64,000 bases of DNA from Maratus speciosus (Eukaryota; Arthropoda; Arachnida; Araneae; Salticidae), in NCBI GenBank assembly GCA_963932465.1, contig OZ010787.1, positions 16,418,926 to 16,482,925 of the forward strand, in the 5' to 3' direction. The notes under the pieces were generated by a model that saw only the letters and a list, made by a program, of their open reading frames with translations, searched no databases and had not been told where the DNA came from. Positions 1-11,027 of this stretch are shown here, piece by piece; position 1 is the stretch's first letter; every line of letters begins with the position of its first letter. The position numbers were made by a program, and so were the translations under genes.

Positions 1-142
1 GATTTAAGATAAATAAAATTATGTTTATTTGTTTTTATATTTATTAAATAAATTATTTTTGGAAATAAATTGTGTTTATTATCTCTTTTTTATTTAGTTA
101 TCAGTGATATAAGTAAGTCGAATTAACGAAATAAAATTCATG

Positions 143-438
143 TATGGGTCAATATCTGAAAATTGGACAATTTGCGTCCACTGCCAATAATATTCCATTA
201 ATTATACTAAAACCAAAATCTGAAAAATATAATATATTGTAACATTTGTTATAACAATTACCAATGATAAATGGACATACGATGATGTATAAATAATTAA
301 TTTTAAGTTTTAAACAAACGAAATCATCAGTACAGTCCCTGTCCAGAGGTACAAATATCCAACATTAAATGTATGCTGTAAAAATTTTATAAATATTTTT
401 AACTTTTGCTATTAAATATTTATACCTGTATATGTATG

Positions 439-487
<49 letters not shown>

Positions 488-1146
488 TATGGGAAAATAT
501 AATGCTCCTTTACTCGTATAGATTGTATAGCAAATTACTGTAGTAAATACATTTGTCCCTGAGGTTGATCATCATCTCAGTCCCTCTAACCACACATTTA
601 GATTAACAGATACTAGGTCACGCTGGCAGAATTATTTCCATTGTAGCAGCAACTATAGTTCAACTAACCACCATGGATGAAGGGAAGTTGTTCTTCTCAT
701 TGTTTCATTTTTAGAAATATTTAGTTTTTGTTCTGAAAAGGGGTGAGTATTTTTTTATAGCATCATTCATGTCCCCATATTTAATTTTTTATCTAAAAAA
801 AAAAAGCTTATTGCAACTTTATTTATGTAACATACAAATGTCACATGGAATATTTCATCATTTACACGTGTTCAAAATGATTCAATAAAATGGCTGCGCA
901 GCTTTTAAGACAAAAACATCACCTCAGTCCCAATTATTAGACACTGATTATGGTGTTAACAGACACTTTCTTCCATGAAAGTTTATCCTACGCATAAAAT
1001 ATACATCCTTGATCTCAAAACACTACAGCATTCAAATGACAAAACATGTATCATAGTATATAATTGTATTTGGAAGTCTGTACATAAATTTAAAAAAATA
1101 AAAATTCTGGAGTGAAATTGTCCAGTTTTCAGATATTGACCCATAT
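143..1146. repeat. Inverted repeat pair (arms 143-173 and 1115-1146)
   Basis: The arm at 143-173 (core GGGTCAATATCTGAAAA) reappears as its reverse complement at 1115-1146 with a few mismatches. The ~940 bp between them is AT-rich and contains the (TA)n tract at 445-484. This could be the ends of an old inverted-repeat element, but no target-site duplication is evident, so only the inverted repeat is supported. Confidence 0.5.
445..484. repeat. (TA)20 microsatellite
   Basis: About 40 bp of perfect TA dinucleotides, preceded by degenerate TATG/TGTA repeats from 425. It is a simple sequence repeat and no function is inferred. Confidence 0.97.
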
Positions 1147-1297
1147 ACACTCATGTCTACAATCGGTTTCATGCAATTTACTTCACGAAGATATAAAATT
1201 ACATAAAATGCTTGATCCATTTGATTTTATGAATATCATTAGAATCTAGCATGAAGAAAAAGTTTTAATCATATATCAGGTATAGGACTTATAAATA

Positions 1298-1955
1298 GAG
1301 TTCGATCGAAACCGAACCGAAATCGAATTTCGGTTATCTTCCGAGTTTCAACCGAAAACGAAAACGAAACTGTCTTAAAAATAAATTTAAAGTAATTAAT
1401 GCATACACATATTTATATAATTACTAATTAATTATACGCATAAAGAAACACATGTCTAACAAACACACATGCATATATAGTATATGCCTCGGTTTAGAAA
1501 CTTTGGCTTTTTGTGCTAGGTATGCATTACCTCATTTTTATAATAACTTTTGTAAATTATCATCATCTGTTTTATTCTGTACTTTTATTCTACACCTTCT
1601 TTAGAGCGCATTCAAAACACTTCTGCCGCGTCCAAACTAAAAATTTTCTATCACTAAGTCTTCAGAATGAACATGTAGAAAACATTTTCAAAATTTAGTC
1701 ATATAAGTATTGAGTCATTATAGACAGTGAAGTTCATAGCAATAAATAAATAGGCTCTCGTTTAAGCCAATACAGATCAAATCGATGACTGATATTGGAA
1801 ATGCCGAAGGAATAAACTAAATTTCAGGAATACAGATAGTTACGGTCAAGTTTCGGTACCGGCCGAACGACAGTATTTTAGTTGAAAACGAATGTTCGCT
1901 GAAAATAAGATTTTTTGCCGAAAACGAAAACAAAACTGAATATTCGATTGAACTC
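1298..1955. mobile_element. Candidate inverted-repeat element (MITE-like), ~658 bp
   Basis: The left end GAGTTCGATCGAA (1298-1310) matches the reverse complement of TTCGATTGAACTC (1943-1955) at 12 of 13 positions. Both ends run into similar subterminal blocks rich in CCGAAAACGAAAACGAAAC, in opposite orientation (about 1350-1370 and 1918-1935). There is no coding content beyond chance ORFs and no clear target-site duplication, so the superfamily is undetermined. Confidence 0.5.
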
Positions 1956-2432
1956 GCCTTTTAAACAACATTATTTTATGGCTCTTATGGTTCGAATAAA
2001 GTGAAAACAAATTATTCCGAATACTTTGCTGTTTTGACTTGCTGAAAAATGATATTTATATCCTCCACTCCCGTGGTCTTTCAAATCAAATTATTAGGAT
2101 TTAGAAAATGATATTTAAATTAAATAAGTATCTATAAAAGAATTTATTTATTATGAAATTCTCTGTATACATAGTAAATGGAATATATTAATATACATAT
2201 ATGAAATTTACATATGTAAAAACAAGATATTAACAAAAAAGAGATAAACTTCATATTAAATGACCTCTGTATAACAAAAAAACTTTGTCTATATCTTTTC
2301 GTGTGTGCGTTTGTGTTATATTATTTTTGACTGAAAAAGATATCGAAAATGTGCTGTTTAAAATCAAAAAGTATTTTATAATTTATAATTTATATATTGA
2401 AAATCAATTTGTTTAATTAATTTTGTTAACTC

Positions 2433-2474
<42 letters not shown>

Positions 2475-2729
2475 AAAAAAAAAGTCTCAGTTGTGGAAGA
2501 AAATATTTTACTATGGATATATAATTTACAGTCTTTTATATGATATTTTTATATAATTTTTTTTCTTTGTAAATATTCTATATATAAAGTAAAAACTCAA
2601 CAGCTAAATTCCCTGATGATTTTTTCTTCGAGTTTATTGTTGTTTTTCACTATTTTACCGAACGTTATTTAAAAACGGACGCAAATAAAAATTTAAAGCT
2701 CTAGTGATTTTATATTTCGTGCATATTGT

Positions 2730-2770
<41 letters not shown>

Positions 2771-2944
2771 ATTTAAAATAAATTTAATCAAATTGCATAA
2801 ATTTAAAATAATAATAATAATGAGTTGAAAAATTAGATCAAAACATACATTCAAAGGCAAATATTAATTATTTGTATGGTATAAAATAATTAATAAGACT
2901 TTATAATGAATTTTAGTTTCAATAGCCAGACAATAATACTAGAA
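1956..2944. other. AT-rich stretch with two long poly-A runs
   Basis: No coding signal or transposon ends are recognised here. It contains A-runs of 35 bp (2438-2472) and about 34 bp (2734-2767). Either could be the tail of an old retroposon inserted on the + strand, but nothing recognisable precedes them. Confidence 0.8.
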
Positions 2945-3165
2945 TTAAAAAGTTCGGAGAACGTTTAGCTCACGCTACCAATGCTCTACCACTTGAGTTA
3001 CTTGAGCGACAACCCAGCTGACACAATTCACTCAGACAAACTTCTTGATTCTGGTCTGTTTCTGAAACAGCTCAAGAGAATAAACCACAGATAAAGGAAT
3101 TCTAAGAAAAGATGGATTCATAATTACGCTTTATTATTTTCAACACGGTCGTACTGATTGAGAGT
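2945..3165 (-). mobile_element. tRNA-derived SINE, copy 1 (B box lost)
   Basis: Read on the minus strand, this shares with the copies at 3785-4020 and 7262-7440 a head block containing TTTATTCT and CAGAAACAGACCAGA, then GTGAATTGTGTC, then an A-box-like region GTAACTCAAGTGGTAGAGC (near 2977-2996). The B box and everything downstream diverge, so this copy is truncated. A tail-like block (AATAATAAA) lies upstream of the head on the minus strand, which suggests tandem or dimeric organisation. It is inverted relative to copy 2, with the MITE at 3190-3726 between them. Confidence 0.65.
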
Positions 3166-3189
3166 GAAATCACACGAGTTTCTTTTTTT

Positions 3190-3726
3190 ACCCGACTGCC
3201 AACAAGGGTTATGTGTTTCACGCGTATCTGAGTATATGGATTTCTTTATACCCTTGAAACACCCCAACGACTGGGTGGATTTTAATGAATGAGTTCTCTA
3301 TCGACTCGTCTGAACCGTCCGATGTAGGCAAGGTTTTGTTTTTATAAATTGAAAATGGCGGCCGTAAAATGCAAAAGGGCGGTAGAGACGAAAAAAATTA
3401 CGCACCCTATTGAGTGGCATATCATTGGATAGGTCTTTCAAAATGAAGACGATGTTTCATTGACTATTTTGCAGTCAGAAGCTCCGTTTAAGTATTACAC
3501 AACCTGGAAGTTGTGTAGATAGGATCTCTAGTTTTACTACAACTCTAACCTTCATAGACACCTTCATAGGCCTCATCAAAACAGTGTTTATAGATAGAAA
3601 CTAACAATAAAACACAATTTAAAAGTCATCATTACAAGTAAATAAAAAAAAATAAGCAAGTAATATAAAAAATAGTTTAACATTGATGAGAAATAATTAA
3701 TTAGTTTGCTTTTTACGCAGTCGGGT
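3190..3726. mobile_element. 537-bp MITE, ACCCGACTGC family, copy 1
   Basis: It begins ACCCGACTGCC and ends GCAGTCGGGT, giving a roughly 10-bp terminal inverted repeat within T-rich flanks. A second full-length copy lies at 20646-21185 in the same orientation and is alignable throughout. Both share the internal block AAAATGGCGGCCGTAAAAT and the block ATTGAGTGGCATATCATTGG. No transposase is present. Superfamily and target-site duplication cannot be assigned because both ends abut T-runs. Confidence 0.8.
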
Positions 3727-3784
3727 TTTTTGATTTTTTAAATTTAATTTCTTTAATTATTTTTAATCTTTTATTGGAGTTCTC

Positions 3785-4020
3785 TTGCGATTTATTCTGT
3801 TGAACTGCTTCAGAAACAGACCAGATGTCATTTCCAAAAGCTTTTATGGGTGAATTGTGTCGACTGGGCGCCCAGGTAACTCAAGTGGTAGATCATTGGC
3901 AATGTAAACCAAATATTACGGGTTCGACTCCCAACATTTCTTTACTCAGTTGGAAAAAAAAATTAACTCTTGGGATGTCTTTCCCAGTCCGTATGATTGA
4001 GGTGAAATAATAAAAGTACT
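3785..4020 (+). mobile_element. tRNA-derived SINE, copy 2
   Basis: It has an A-box-like sequence GGTAACTCAAGTGGTAGA (about 3875-3892) and a perfect-looking B box GGGTTCGACTCCC (3920-3932), spaced as in a tRNA gene. By eye the tRNA part resembles a threonine tRNA (loop AATGTAA, anticodon-position TGT), but U33 is missing, so it is not a working tRNA. About 90 bp of conserved sequence lies upstream of the tRNA part, and a conserved tail (CTCAGTTGGAAA, GTATGATTG, AAATAATA) follows. It is inverted with respect to copy 1. Confidence 0.72.
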
Positions 4021-4080
4021 ACAGTCCATTGCCTGGATACTGTTTACGCATTCTCTGAAAAATCCTGCTCTGCGGACATA

Positions 4081-5136
4081 CAGTTGTGAAAAAAAAAGTA
4101 AACACCCCTACTAACTCCTCAAAAAATTATCGTATAAGAAAGTTACTGGTACCGAACGATTGGAAATAAAGTCTACTTTTAAATGATGTATATAAAATTT
4201 TCTTAGGGGCCATCTACATATTAAAACGAACCCAAAATTCATTTTTTTAAATAGTAATGCCCAATTTTAACAAGATATTTCAAATCTTCGGTTCAAACTA
4301 TGCCTAGACACCAAATTTTAAGTCATTTGAATGATAAGTTTCTGAATTATAAACATTCAAAATTGAGTGCTTCTAATGTTAAATTACATTTTCATTTTTT
4401 TATTGAAATCTCCTGATATTATACTCCTAATGTACTAATGTTTTGTGAAGCAATAATACTAAAATACCCAAACAACATAAATACGTTGAATTTGTAATTT
4501 TTATAATTTTATGATATGAATTATGAATTATGAAATTAATATTCGAAAAAATTATGAATTGCAACCTACAATTTTTTTGATAGATTTAGATTTATTAAGT
4601 CCTGCTTTATGGAAATCCAAAATTTCTTTTATTCCAAGTAACTTTCAAATTATGCTTAAAAAACGGCAAAATGATGGTTTAAGGGGCCGTCTATGATAGA
4701 AGTGACCAGATATTTTTAAATTTCTTATACTATTCTGTAATCTAGCCGTTTTCAATGACTGCTTGAGTGGCCTTGATCAAGATGGGGACTCTCTTGGTCA
4801 ACAATCGAGTCCCGAACTTCAATTTGGATACAGACTCTAAAATACACTCGTTTTAAAAGAATTAATTTCTCGGAAACTTATCGTACGAATTGCATAAAAA
4901 TTTGTTTTTAGGCTAATTGAAGGGTATAGAGTTCATTTATGCTGTCAGAATTGTGTGCTGCTATTGAAATAAAAAAAGTTATGGTTCGTTTTAATATGTA
5001 GATGCCCCCTAAGCAAATTTTATATACATCATTTAAAAGTAGACTTTATTATCATTGGTGTGGTACCAGTTACTTTCTTCTACAATAATTTTTTGCAGAG
5101 TTAGTAATGGGTGTTTACTTTATTTTTCCACGACTG
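4081..5136. mobile_element. Long-TIR foldback element, TA-flanked (family F), copy 1
   Basis: The ends CAGTTGTGGAA-like (4081) and TTCCACGACTG (to 5136) are flanked by TA on both sides. The terminal inverted repeats are about 155 bp and include GTAAACACCCC, TGGTACCGAACGATT and CATCTACATATTAAAACG. The TA duplication and CAGTCGTGG ends suit a non-autonomous Tc1/mariner-type element. The interior (~740 bp) has no convincing ORF. A second copy with opposite internal orientation is at 16050-17313, and a decayed partial copy is near 37747-38100. Confidence 0.88.
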
Positions 5137-6527
5137 TACTGTACTTGTACTTGTTCTTCGGCACGTCTAACGTCACATTTGCCTCTATGTCACGGTAAAA
5201 TAGTTCTCCTCTCAGCTCTTTTACCTTTCTTTATTCCTCCGGAAATCCTATACACCTGTCTAATAATTATGAGGCTTGAAATATACTACGTAATGCCTAG
5301 TATTTCTAAATTGATTTACTTATAAATCTCTACTAACATTTACTTATATTTCATGAATTTTCAAGTATTGAAAAAAAGTTTAAGACAGCTTGATATTCCA
5401 CCTAAGATATATGCCTTATAAACTTCAAACTAATAGCAATTTTTTTTAAATTCCTTCTTTATTATATGGTAAGAGTAAGTTTTAAGTAAGTTCTTACACA
5501 TAATACGTAATACACGCATTATGAATAGTTTATTTTGGAAAACATCTGGAGCGAAGAGAGACAGGTAACGAAAAGTGTTGAAACATTCACCAAGTTTAGA
5601 TTGTTGTTATTTTCAGGAGCAGTTTTTTTCATCGTTACACTTAGGTTTATCACATGCTTTTTTTTTTTCAGAACTACTAATCTTTTCTACTCAGAACTAC
5701 TATTTTCAGAACTACTAATGATTTCTGCATTATTCAAAAATCTTTTCAATGAAATACAATTATTGATATTACTCGAATCAATATTGAAATTATTTTCAAT
5801 TGCCAAAACTGTTACAAGCAAAATAAGGAGCCTTTTGAGTAAAACTTAATATTTCGTTTCACGTAAAAATAATTATTTTAATGTTACTCTATCAGTCAGT
5901 TTTTCAAGATCATGAAATAAACATTTATTTTGAGACTACACTAAATCTTACGCCTTTTATTGTATTAACAAGGCCTTTTTTACGCATTTTTAACAAGGTA
6001 ACTGCAGTAGTTTCATAAAAAAATAATTTCCGATTCGAAGGCAGAAAACATATTCTCATCTTTTATTCCAAAGCTAATAAAATGTATTGTATAAGCATAC
6101 ACATAGAGATAAAAAAAAATGAAAATATGACATCGTACTAACCGTTTTATATGTAACATTTTTCTCCATACGTACTTTTAAATGGAGAAAGACAACATTA
6201 TATATGTTGGTTATTAGTAATTTCTTCTCCGGGATAAAGTCTATTCTGTAGAAAAAAAATATATTAATCTGGAGAATCCTATTCCTAAAGGAATCGAAAC
6301 TCTGTTACAGTTCATCCTACCCGAGAGAAATGTAGCAGTTGTAACAACTTTAGCGAAATTGTGTATAGTTTTCTTTTTATAGAGAGAAAAAGAGGTTTTG
6401 TTTTCTTGCAGAATGTATCTACTGTAAATAAGGAATTTGTGTATATTTATGCTGTAAGCTATCGTAAGATTTCATGAAAACTGTTTTAATTTAGAAATTA
6501 AATTGTTAAATAAATAAATATATATAT
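5137..6527. other. AT-rich stretch, nothing recognised
   Basis: No transposon end, repeat unit or coding signal was recognised. A 104-codon ORF at 5535-5849 is rich in F, L, I and S, has no detectable motif, and contains short internal repeats (CAGAACTACTA three times), so it is treated as chance. Confidence 0.7.
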
Positions 6528-7164
6528 GTTACGGTCAATTTGATAAATAGGTAATTATTAATAATAGTCTATTATTATCAATAATTACCAAATAATATCG
6601 AAATAAACCTGTTAATATGATTAATTTAAGCAAACTTATCGCATTAACTGGCTATTATTAATAATTATCAATCAAGTTCGTCCAATATAATAAATTTCAA
6701 CTCGTATATGTTAAAATTAATTTCATAGAAGTCAAAATTTAAAACTTTCCACCTATGCTACATTTTTCTTAATATTCTTTGCCAAAAGTGTGCGTTTTAA
6801 AACTCGATTATTTATTCTTTCAATATTTCAGTGTTTAAAATTTTCACCTAATTAATTCAGTAATTATAAGAATAATTATCTTTAACCTCTTCTGCTTGGC
6901 GTCCTATTAATAGAACACGTCATTTGTTTGAGAATTATTGTATATCTTAACAATTTTTTTTGTTATTAGCTTCATACAGTAATCATAGTACATGTTTCAG
7001 TAAAGGACATATTCGTTACAATACGTAATTAATCATATTAACCGAGCTTCACTGGTAATTATTAATAATAACCGCTAAAGGAGATTAATATGCAAAATTT
7101 ATCAAATTTTCCAAAAGACACTGTTATTATTAATAATAACCGAATTTATCAAATCGATCATAAC
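6528..7164. mobile_element. Palindrome-rich inverted-repeat element, ~637 bp
   Basis: Left end GTTACGGTCAATTTGATAAA (6528) matches the reverse complement of the right end (to 7164, core TTTATCAAATCGATCATAAC) with a few mismatches. Both are followed inward by TTATTAATAATA blocks. Internal short palindromes (TAATTATTAATAATA and relatives near 6550-6590, 6650-6670, 7060-7075 and 7125-7140) recur. The flanks are TATATAT-rich, so the target-site duplication cannot be read. It is non-coding and of unknown superfamily. Confidence 0.7.
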
Positions 7165-7261
7165 ATATGTATATATGTGTGGAAAGAATGTACAACACTT
7201 TTAAAAAATCGGAATGATGACTATAACATTTCATACGAATTTAATATTTCCAACTGAGCGA

Positions 7262-7440
7262 AAAAAATGCCCACGCCGGGAATCGAACACAGATCTTTGG
7301 CTTACATTACAAATGCTCTAACCGTTTAAGTTACCTGGATGGACAATTGGCGAGGATATTTCACTCAGGTAACCTTATTGGTAATAACATCTGGTATGTC
7401 ATTTAGGCAGTTCAACAGAATAAACTGCAGCTAAAGGAAC
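7262..7440 (-). mobile_element. tRNA-derived SINE, copy 3
   Basis: On the minus strand it carries B box GTTCGATTCCCGG (about 7270-7283), A-box-like GGTAACTTAAACGGTTAGAGC (near 7314-7334), and the conserved upstream head (TTTATTCTGTTGAACTGCC, ending near 7435). The minus-strand continuation past the B box has CGCTCAGTTGGAAA as in copy 2. A fragment of the family tail in the opposite orientation (GTATGATTGTGTTAAAATAATA-like) lies at about 7551-7573. Confidence 0.7.
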
Positions 7441-7575
7441 CCCATATAAACGATGGGTACGTAGATATCCTATTATTTTAATACTATTAATTACTACTAT
7501 TTAACTATTTTATTACTATATTTTCTTCGTATATAATAACTTTTCCAACCAGTATGATTGTGTTAAAATAATAGC

Positions 7576-7897
7576 ATATAACTTTTCAAACGGATATTTT
7601 TTAGAAAGATACAAATTAAAGTTTGTCAGTCGGTTTTAACATCAGCATCTTCAAATTTTGACCCCTTTTAACTCTATGAAGTTTTAAGAAAAAATGCAGA
7701 AACTATATTATTTTCCGGGATGATTTGATCCAGGAAACTCAAAGGTAGGTTTACCATTTAAAAAATATATGTTGGTGCAATTTTTCAGATTTAGACATCC
7801 CTCGATTAATAATTTAAGCATAGTATTTAATAATAGACATTATTCCCTATCAATTGATATTGATATATTTTCAATCAAATTATTTCTAGTAGAATTA
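7576..7897. other. Unassigned AT-rich stretch
   Basis: Nothing recognised. It ends at the left border of the large nested piggyBac element. Confidence 0.7.
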
Positions 7898-8500
7898 TTA
7901 GCCCCTTAATTCTCGCTCCCGTCAACATCATGGGCTGAGGTGTTGTTCTTTATTTCTCGTGCCCGTCATATTTCCGGACTGGAAATTTAATTGCTGAAAA
8001 AATTTCAGAAACCAGAAAAATTTAACTGGCATTTCAAAGGGAAATCTTTAAATATCAGCGTTTGGGTTTGTATTGTACGATATACCGGGTGTCCCAAAAA
8101 TAACTGATGGATTTTGAAATTCAATAACTTGCAAACGGTGACAGATATTTAAAAAAATTCTTGCAGGAGGGTTATGCATGATGTCAGGAGTTTTTTTACT
8201 GTGATTCTTGATTTTAGTTCGAATTTAAAACAATAGATGGCGCTGAGCAGTGGCGTAGCCAAGGAGGGGGTCCAGGGGGACCCCCCCCCCCCGAAAGTAG
8301 ACCTGGTTTACTGAATCATGGATACCTGCTAAGACAGAATCACAAAGGATGTATAAAAATTCCGCTTTAGAGAGGTGTTCGTCTTAGAAGGTATAATTCA
8401 AAGGTATGTCTTTCTTCGGGACTATGAACTTTCCGTTTTAGGCAGGTTTCCGTTATAAATACTTTCCGTTTTCACAGTATCCCTTAAAACTGCTAAAACG

Positions 8501-8796
8501 TACGCACTTCCCAAACTTTTTTCTTTCAAGTACCCCTTTCTTAGGTTTTTCATTTCAGAGTACCCCCATTTCTCATAAACACGCCCCCACTCCCCCCTCC
8601 ACTCAAGGAGATAACGTAAACATGCTTATTTTCATTAGTAATCTTCTTATCACAACCATATAATAAATCGATGCAAATTACATTGATATTCCTAGCATTT
8701 TTGCGACTTCCGCCATTACCGATAATATTTTCACATACCCCCAACAGACCCGTCACGTACCCCCAGGGGTACGCTACTCCAGGTTGGAAATCGCTG
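8501..8796. mobile_element. 296-bp hAT-type MITE inside the hAT element
   Basis: Ends are TACGCACTTCCCAAAC (8501) and GTTGGAAATCGCTG (to 8796), which are imperfect inverted repeats of the CAG(T/C)G-TTTCCCAAAC type. The subterminal AAGTACCCC and GGGGTACG blocks are also inverted. Candidate 8-bp duplications are CTAAAACG (8493-8500) and CTATAACA (8797-8804), matching 6 of 8. An 85-codon minus-strand ORF across it is chance. Confidence 0.62.
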
Positions 8797-8804
8797 CTAT
8801 AACA

Positions 8805-9370
8805 CAACCTCTGAAGAGCATAAATCTATGTGAAGATCACCTATCTCAAAGGAAAACAATTCAAGGTTCGACGAAAACAACACTATGTATTTGTGCTTGC
8901 TAACGTTTGAAACCTATCTGAAATGAAACTTGTTCCAATTATGAATCCTTCTTGGCAGGTTTTCTGAAAACACGGAATCCTCTCATAAACAAAAATATTT
9001 TATTGTCCCGAGACAAAAGGATAACTATGCAAGTATACCTGCTATTCCGTTTACACAAATTTACTGTAACTAGATTAAACGTAAAACTTCTTTATCTTGG
9101 ACTTCGATGGGATTCTGTTGTCGACACTTTTGGGAAAGAACGAGTTTATACGAACGCAATAACGGTACATTGGTTGAGTTTCGTGACCCTTGCCTTTGTT
9201 CACTTTATAGCGGATAATATTAACAATTACTTTAAATCTGCTGCCTGCAATTAATAAAAGTAACTTTATTTTTGGACTGGTTATTTGTTACCACTTTCAA
9301 AATATACTGGCGAGAAAAATTAATAGAATAACCATAAAAAGGTGTTTATGTTAATTCTATTAAGGGAACT
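8805..9370. other. Unassigned interior of the hAT element
   Basis: It contains a 100-codon ORF (8952-9254, +) that starts AGFLKTRNPLINKN and has no motif I recognise. It may be original hAT-element sequence, but no hAT transposase signature could be read, so no gene is called. Confidence 0.5.
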
Positions 9371-9570
9371 TCCAGAAAGGCAACTCAATGTCAACGTTAT
9401 CACGAAGTCCAATGGGATTAACATTCGCTACAGAAATATATGCAAATTTTTCAGCCTCAGCCCGTTCTTTCGGTTCACGTGTGAAAAGGAGCGCACGTGG
9501 GTAATTTGAAGTCTATTTTTAAAGATTGTACGTGTAATTAGGTAAAACTTTAACTTCTAGTAGGTGGAAT

Positions 9571-10275
9571 ATGTTGTCCAGAAGATATTTGACCGATTTT
9601 GATAAACTGCGTGCGATAGGGAGAATGGAAGCAGAACAGACACTTTAGGGTTCTGTAAAGACTTAAAAATAGCAAAAAGCGTCATGTCAAGAATCCGGAA
9701 ATGGTTTAAAGACACTGGTATAATGTCCACAAACAACCAGGTCAAGGTAGAAAACGCACCACAATAGGCTCTCAGGACTATAATTTACCAACGATTGCTA
9801 AAAGAAATAGGCAATTGACGTCAATTCAGATTGTAGGGAGTTTGCTGCAGCAACAAGAACTCGGCTATCCTGGTTTACTGTGAGTGACAGGCTGCATGCA
9901 AGGAAACCCATGATTTGTGTCTCACTAACTCCGGTAGCGAAATGCGCCCGGTTAAAGTGGTGCAGAGATCATCGTCATTGGAGTACCATGGACTGGAGCC
10001 GAGTTCTCTTTACCGATGAATCCCGATTTTGTTGAGAGAGTTACTGCAGACGTGTTACCATATGGAGGGAGAAAATCACACGCAATAAGGCTGGAAACAT
10101 CCGTGAAAGGCATCGATACAAAGGTCGTGGAATCATGGTATGGAGGGACATCATTTTGAATGGCCGCAGTAACCGACATATTTTTACCAGTGCAACTGTG
10201 AATGCTGAAATATACAGAGATGAGGTTCTGGATCATCCTGTCAAGTTGTTTAAGGGTGCAATCGGAATATTCGGA
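9571..10275 (+). pseudogene. Tc1-like transposase relic
   Basis: Translation in shifting frames gives a Tc1-type protein. The N-terminus is MLSRRYLTDFDKLRAIGRME, a helix-turn-helix style start. A block reading VAKCARLKWCRDHRHW is followed by WSRVLFTDESRF (about 9990-10030), which carries the first catalytic aspartate of the DDE triad. Next comes KGRGIMVWRDI-like sequence, then an EIYRDEVL segment. The second aspartate motif (usually QDNA.PH) and the final glutamate region are not recognisable. Several stops (for example after MEAEQTL) and frameshifts occur. It lies inside the hAT-like element. Its own terminal repeats were not found, so it is a degraded fragment. Family assignment is secure; function is lost. 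Confidence 0.85.
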
Positions 10276-10309
10276 ATTTTATGATTATTAATGGTTTAGA
10301 ATGGAGCTA

Positions 10310-10450
10310 CCACCTTCCACGGAACTCCTAAGTGTCTCTCCCAGAGCTGCATAAATCCGACTCGTCCGAAGCTTACTGCTGAACTTGGAGAGAGTTCTAA
10401 AACAGTTTCGAACCATCTAAAATAAAATGGCTGAGAAGTACAAAAACAGA
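10310..10450 (+). pseudogene. Possible mariner transposase fragment (HTH region)
   Basis: One frame reads SQSCINPTRPKLTAELGES followed by SKTVSNHLK and a stop. This resembles the second helix-turn-helix of mariner transposases (ELAEELG.S..TV..HL). It directly follows the Tc1 relic but does not fit Tc1 at that position. The fragment is short and could be coincidental. Confidence 0.35.
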
Positions 10451-11027
10451 AATCACCATGAACCATTTTTTACACATTCTAATACTTCCAAAAAAGTGCT
10501 AATCTATCACAAATAAACTTATTACAAAAATTTAACTTCCTTAAAGACGACCAGATATCGGAAGCAACTATTAGATCGAATATGGTGTCAAAAGTGGCGA
10601 GACATGAAACATGGAAACCCAAAAGATTATAGCTGAATAAGACAATTGTAACAAAACTGCTTTTTCCAGCCCGAACTATATTTGATGAGTTTGCTTCTTA
10701 AATTACTAGTTTCTGTAGCTGAAAATGCAAGATATTTTTCTTAAAGTTAAAACCTTCCCACATAGCATTTTTAGTTTGCAGAAAATTTGCAACAGTCTTG
10801 CTTTGAAAACCTGCGAAGTTGCAGTAAGCTCAGCATGTAAAGACTGAAAGTTCATAACAAGACTGCAGCAAGATAACACAAACGCCGAAGTCACCACACT
10901 TTGAACTTGCAGCTAACTTGTCGTGCAGGTTAAATTCATAACTGCATCAAATTTATTGCAAACTAACGACAAACAAGTAATCAAAAATACTGCAAACTTA
11001 CTGCAAAGTAGTAATCTTTCCATGTCC

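Noticed and set aside
2438..2767. Poly-A tails of LINE or processed gene insertions
   Set aside because: No coding or LINE-like sequence precedes the A-runs and no flanking duplication was found.
3866..3940. Functional tRNA-Thr gene
   Set aside because: A and B boxes are present, but the acceptor stem and anticodon loop (U33) are wrong and the sequence recurs with conserved non-tRNA flanks, so it is a SINE.
5535..5849. 104-codon ORF
   Set aside because: Low-complexity F/L/I/S-rich translation of AT-rich DNA, with no motif and no neighbouring signals.
8550..8807. 85-codon minus-strand ORF
   Set aside because: It covers the hAT-type MITE at 8501-8796 and has no conserved motif.
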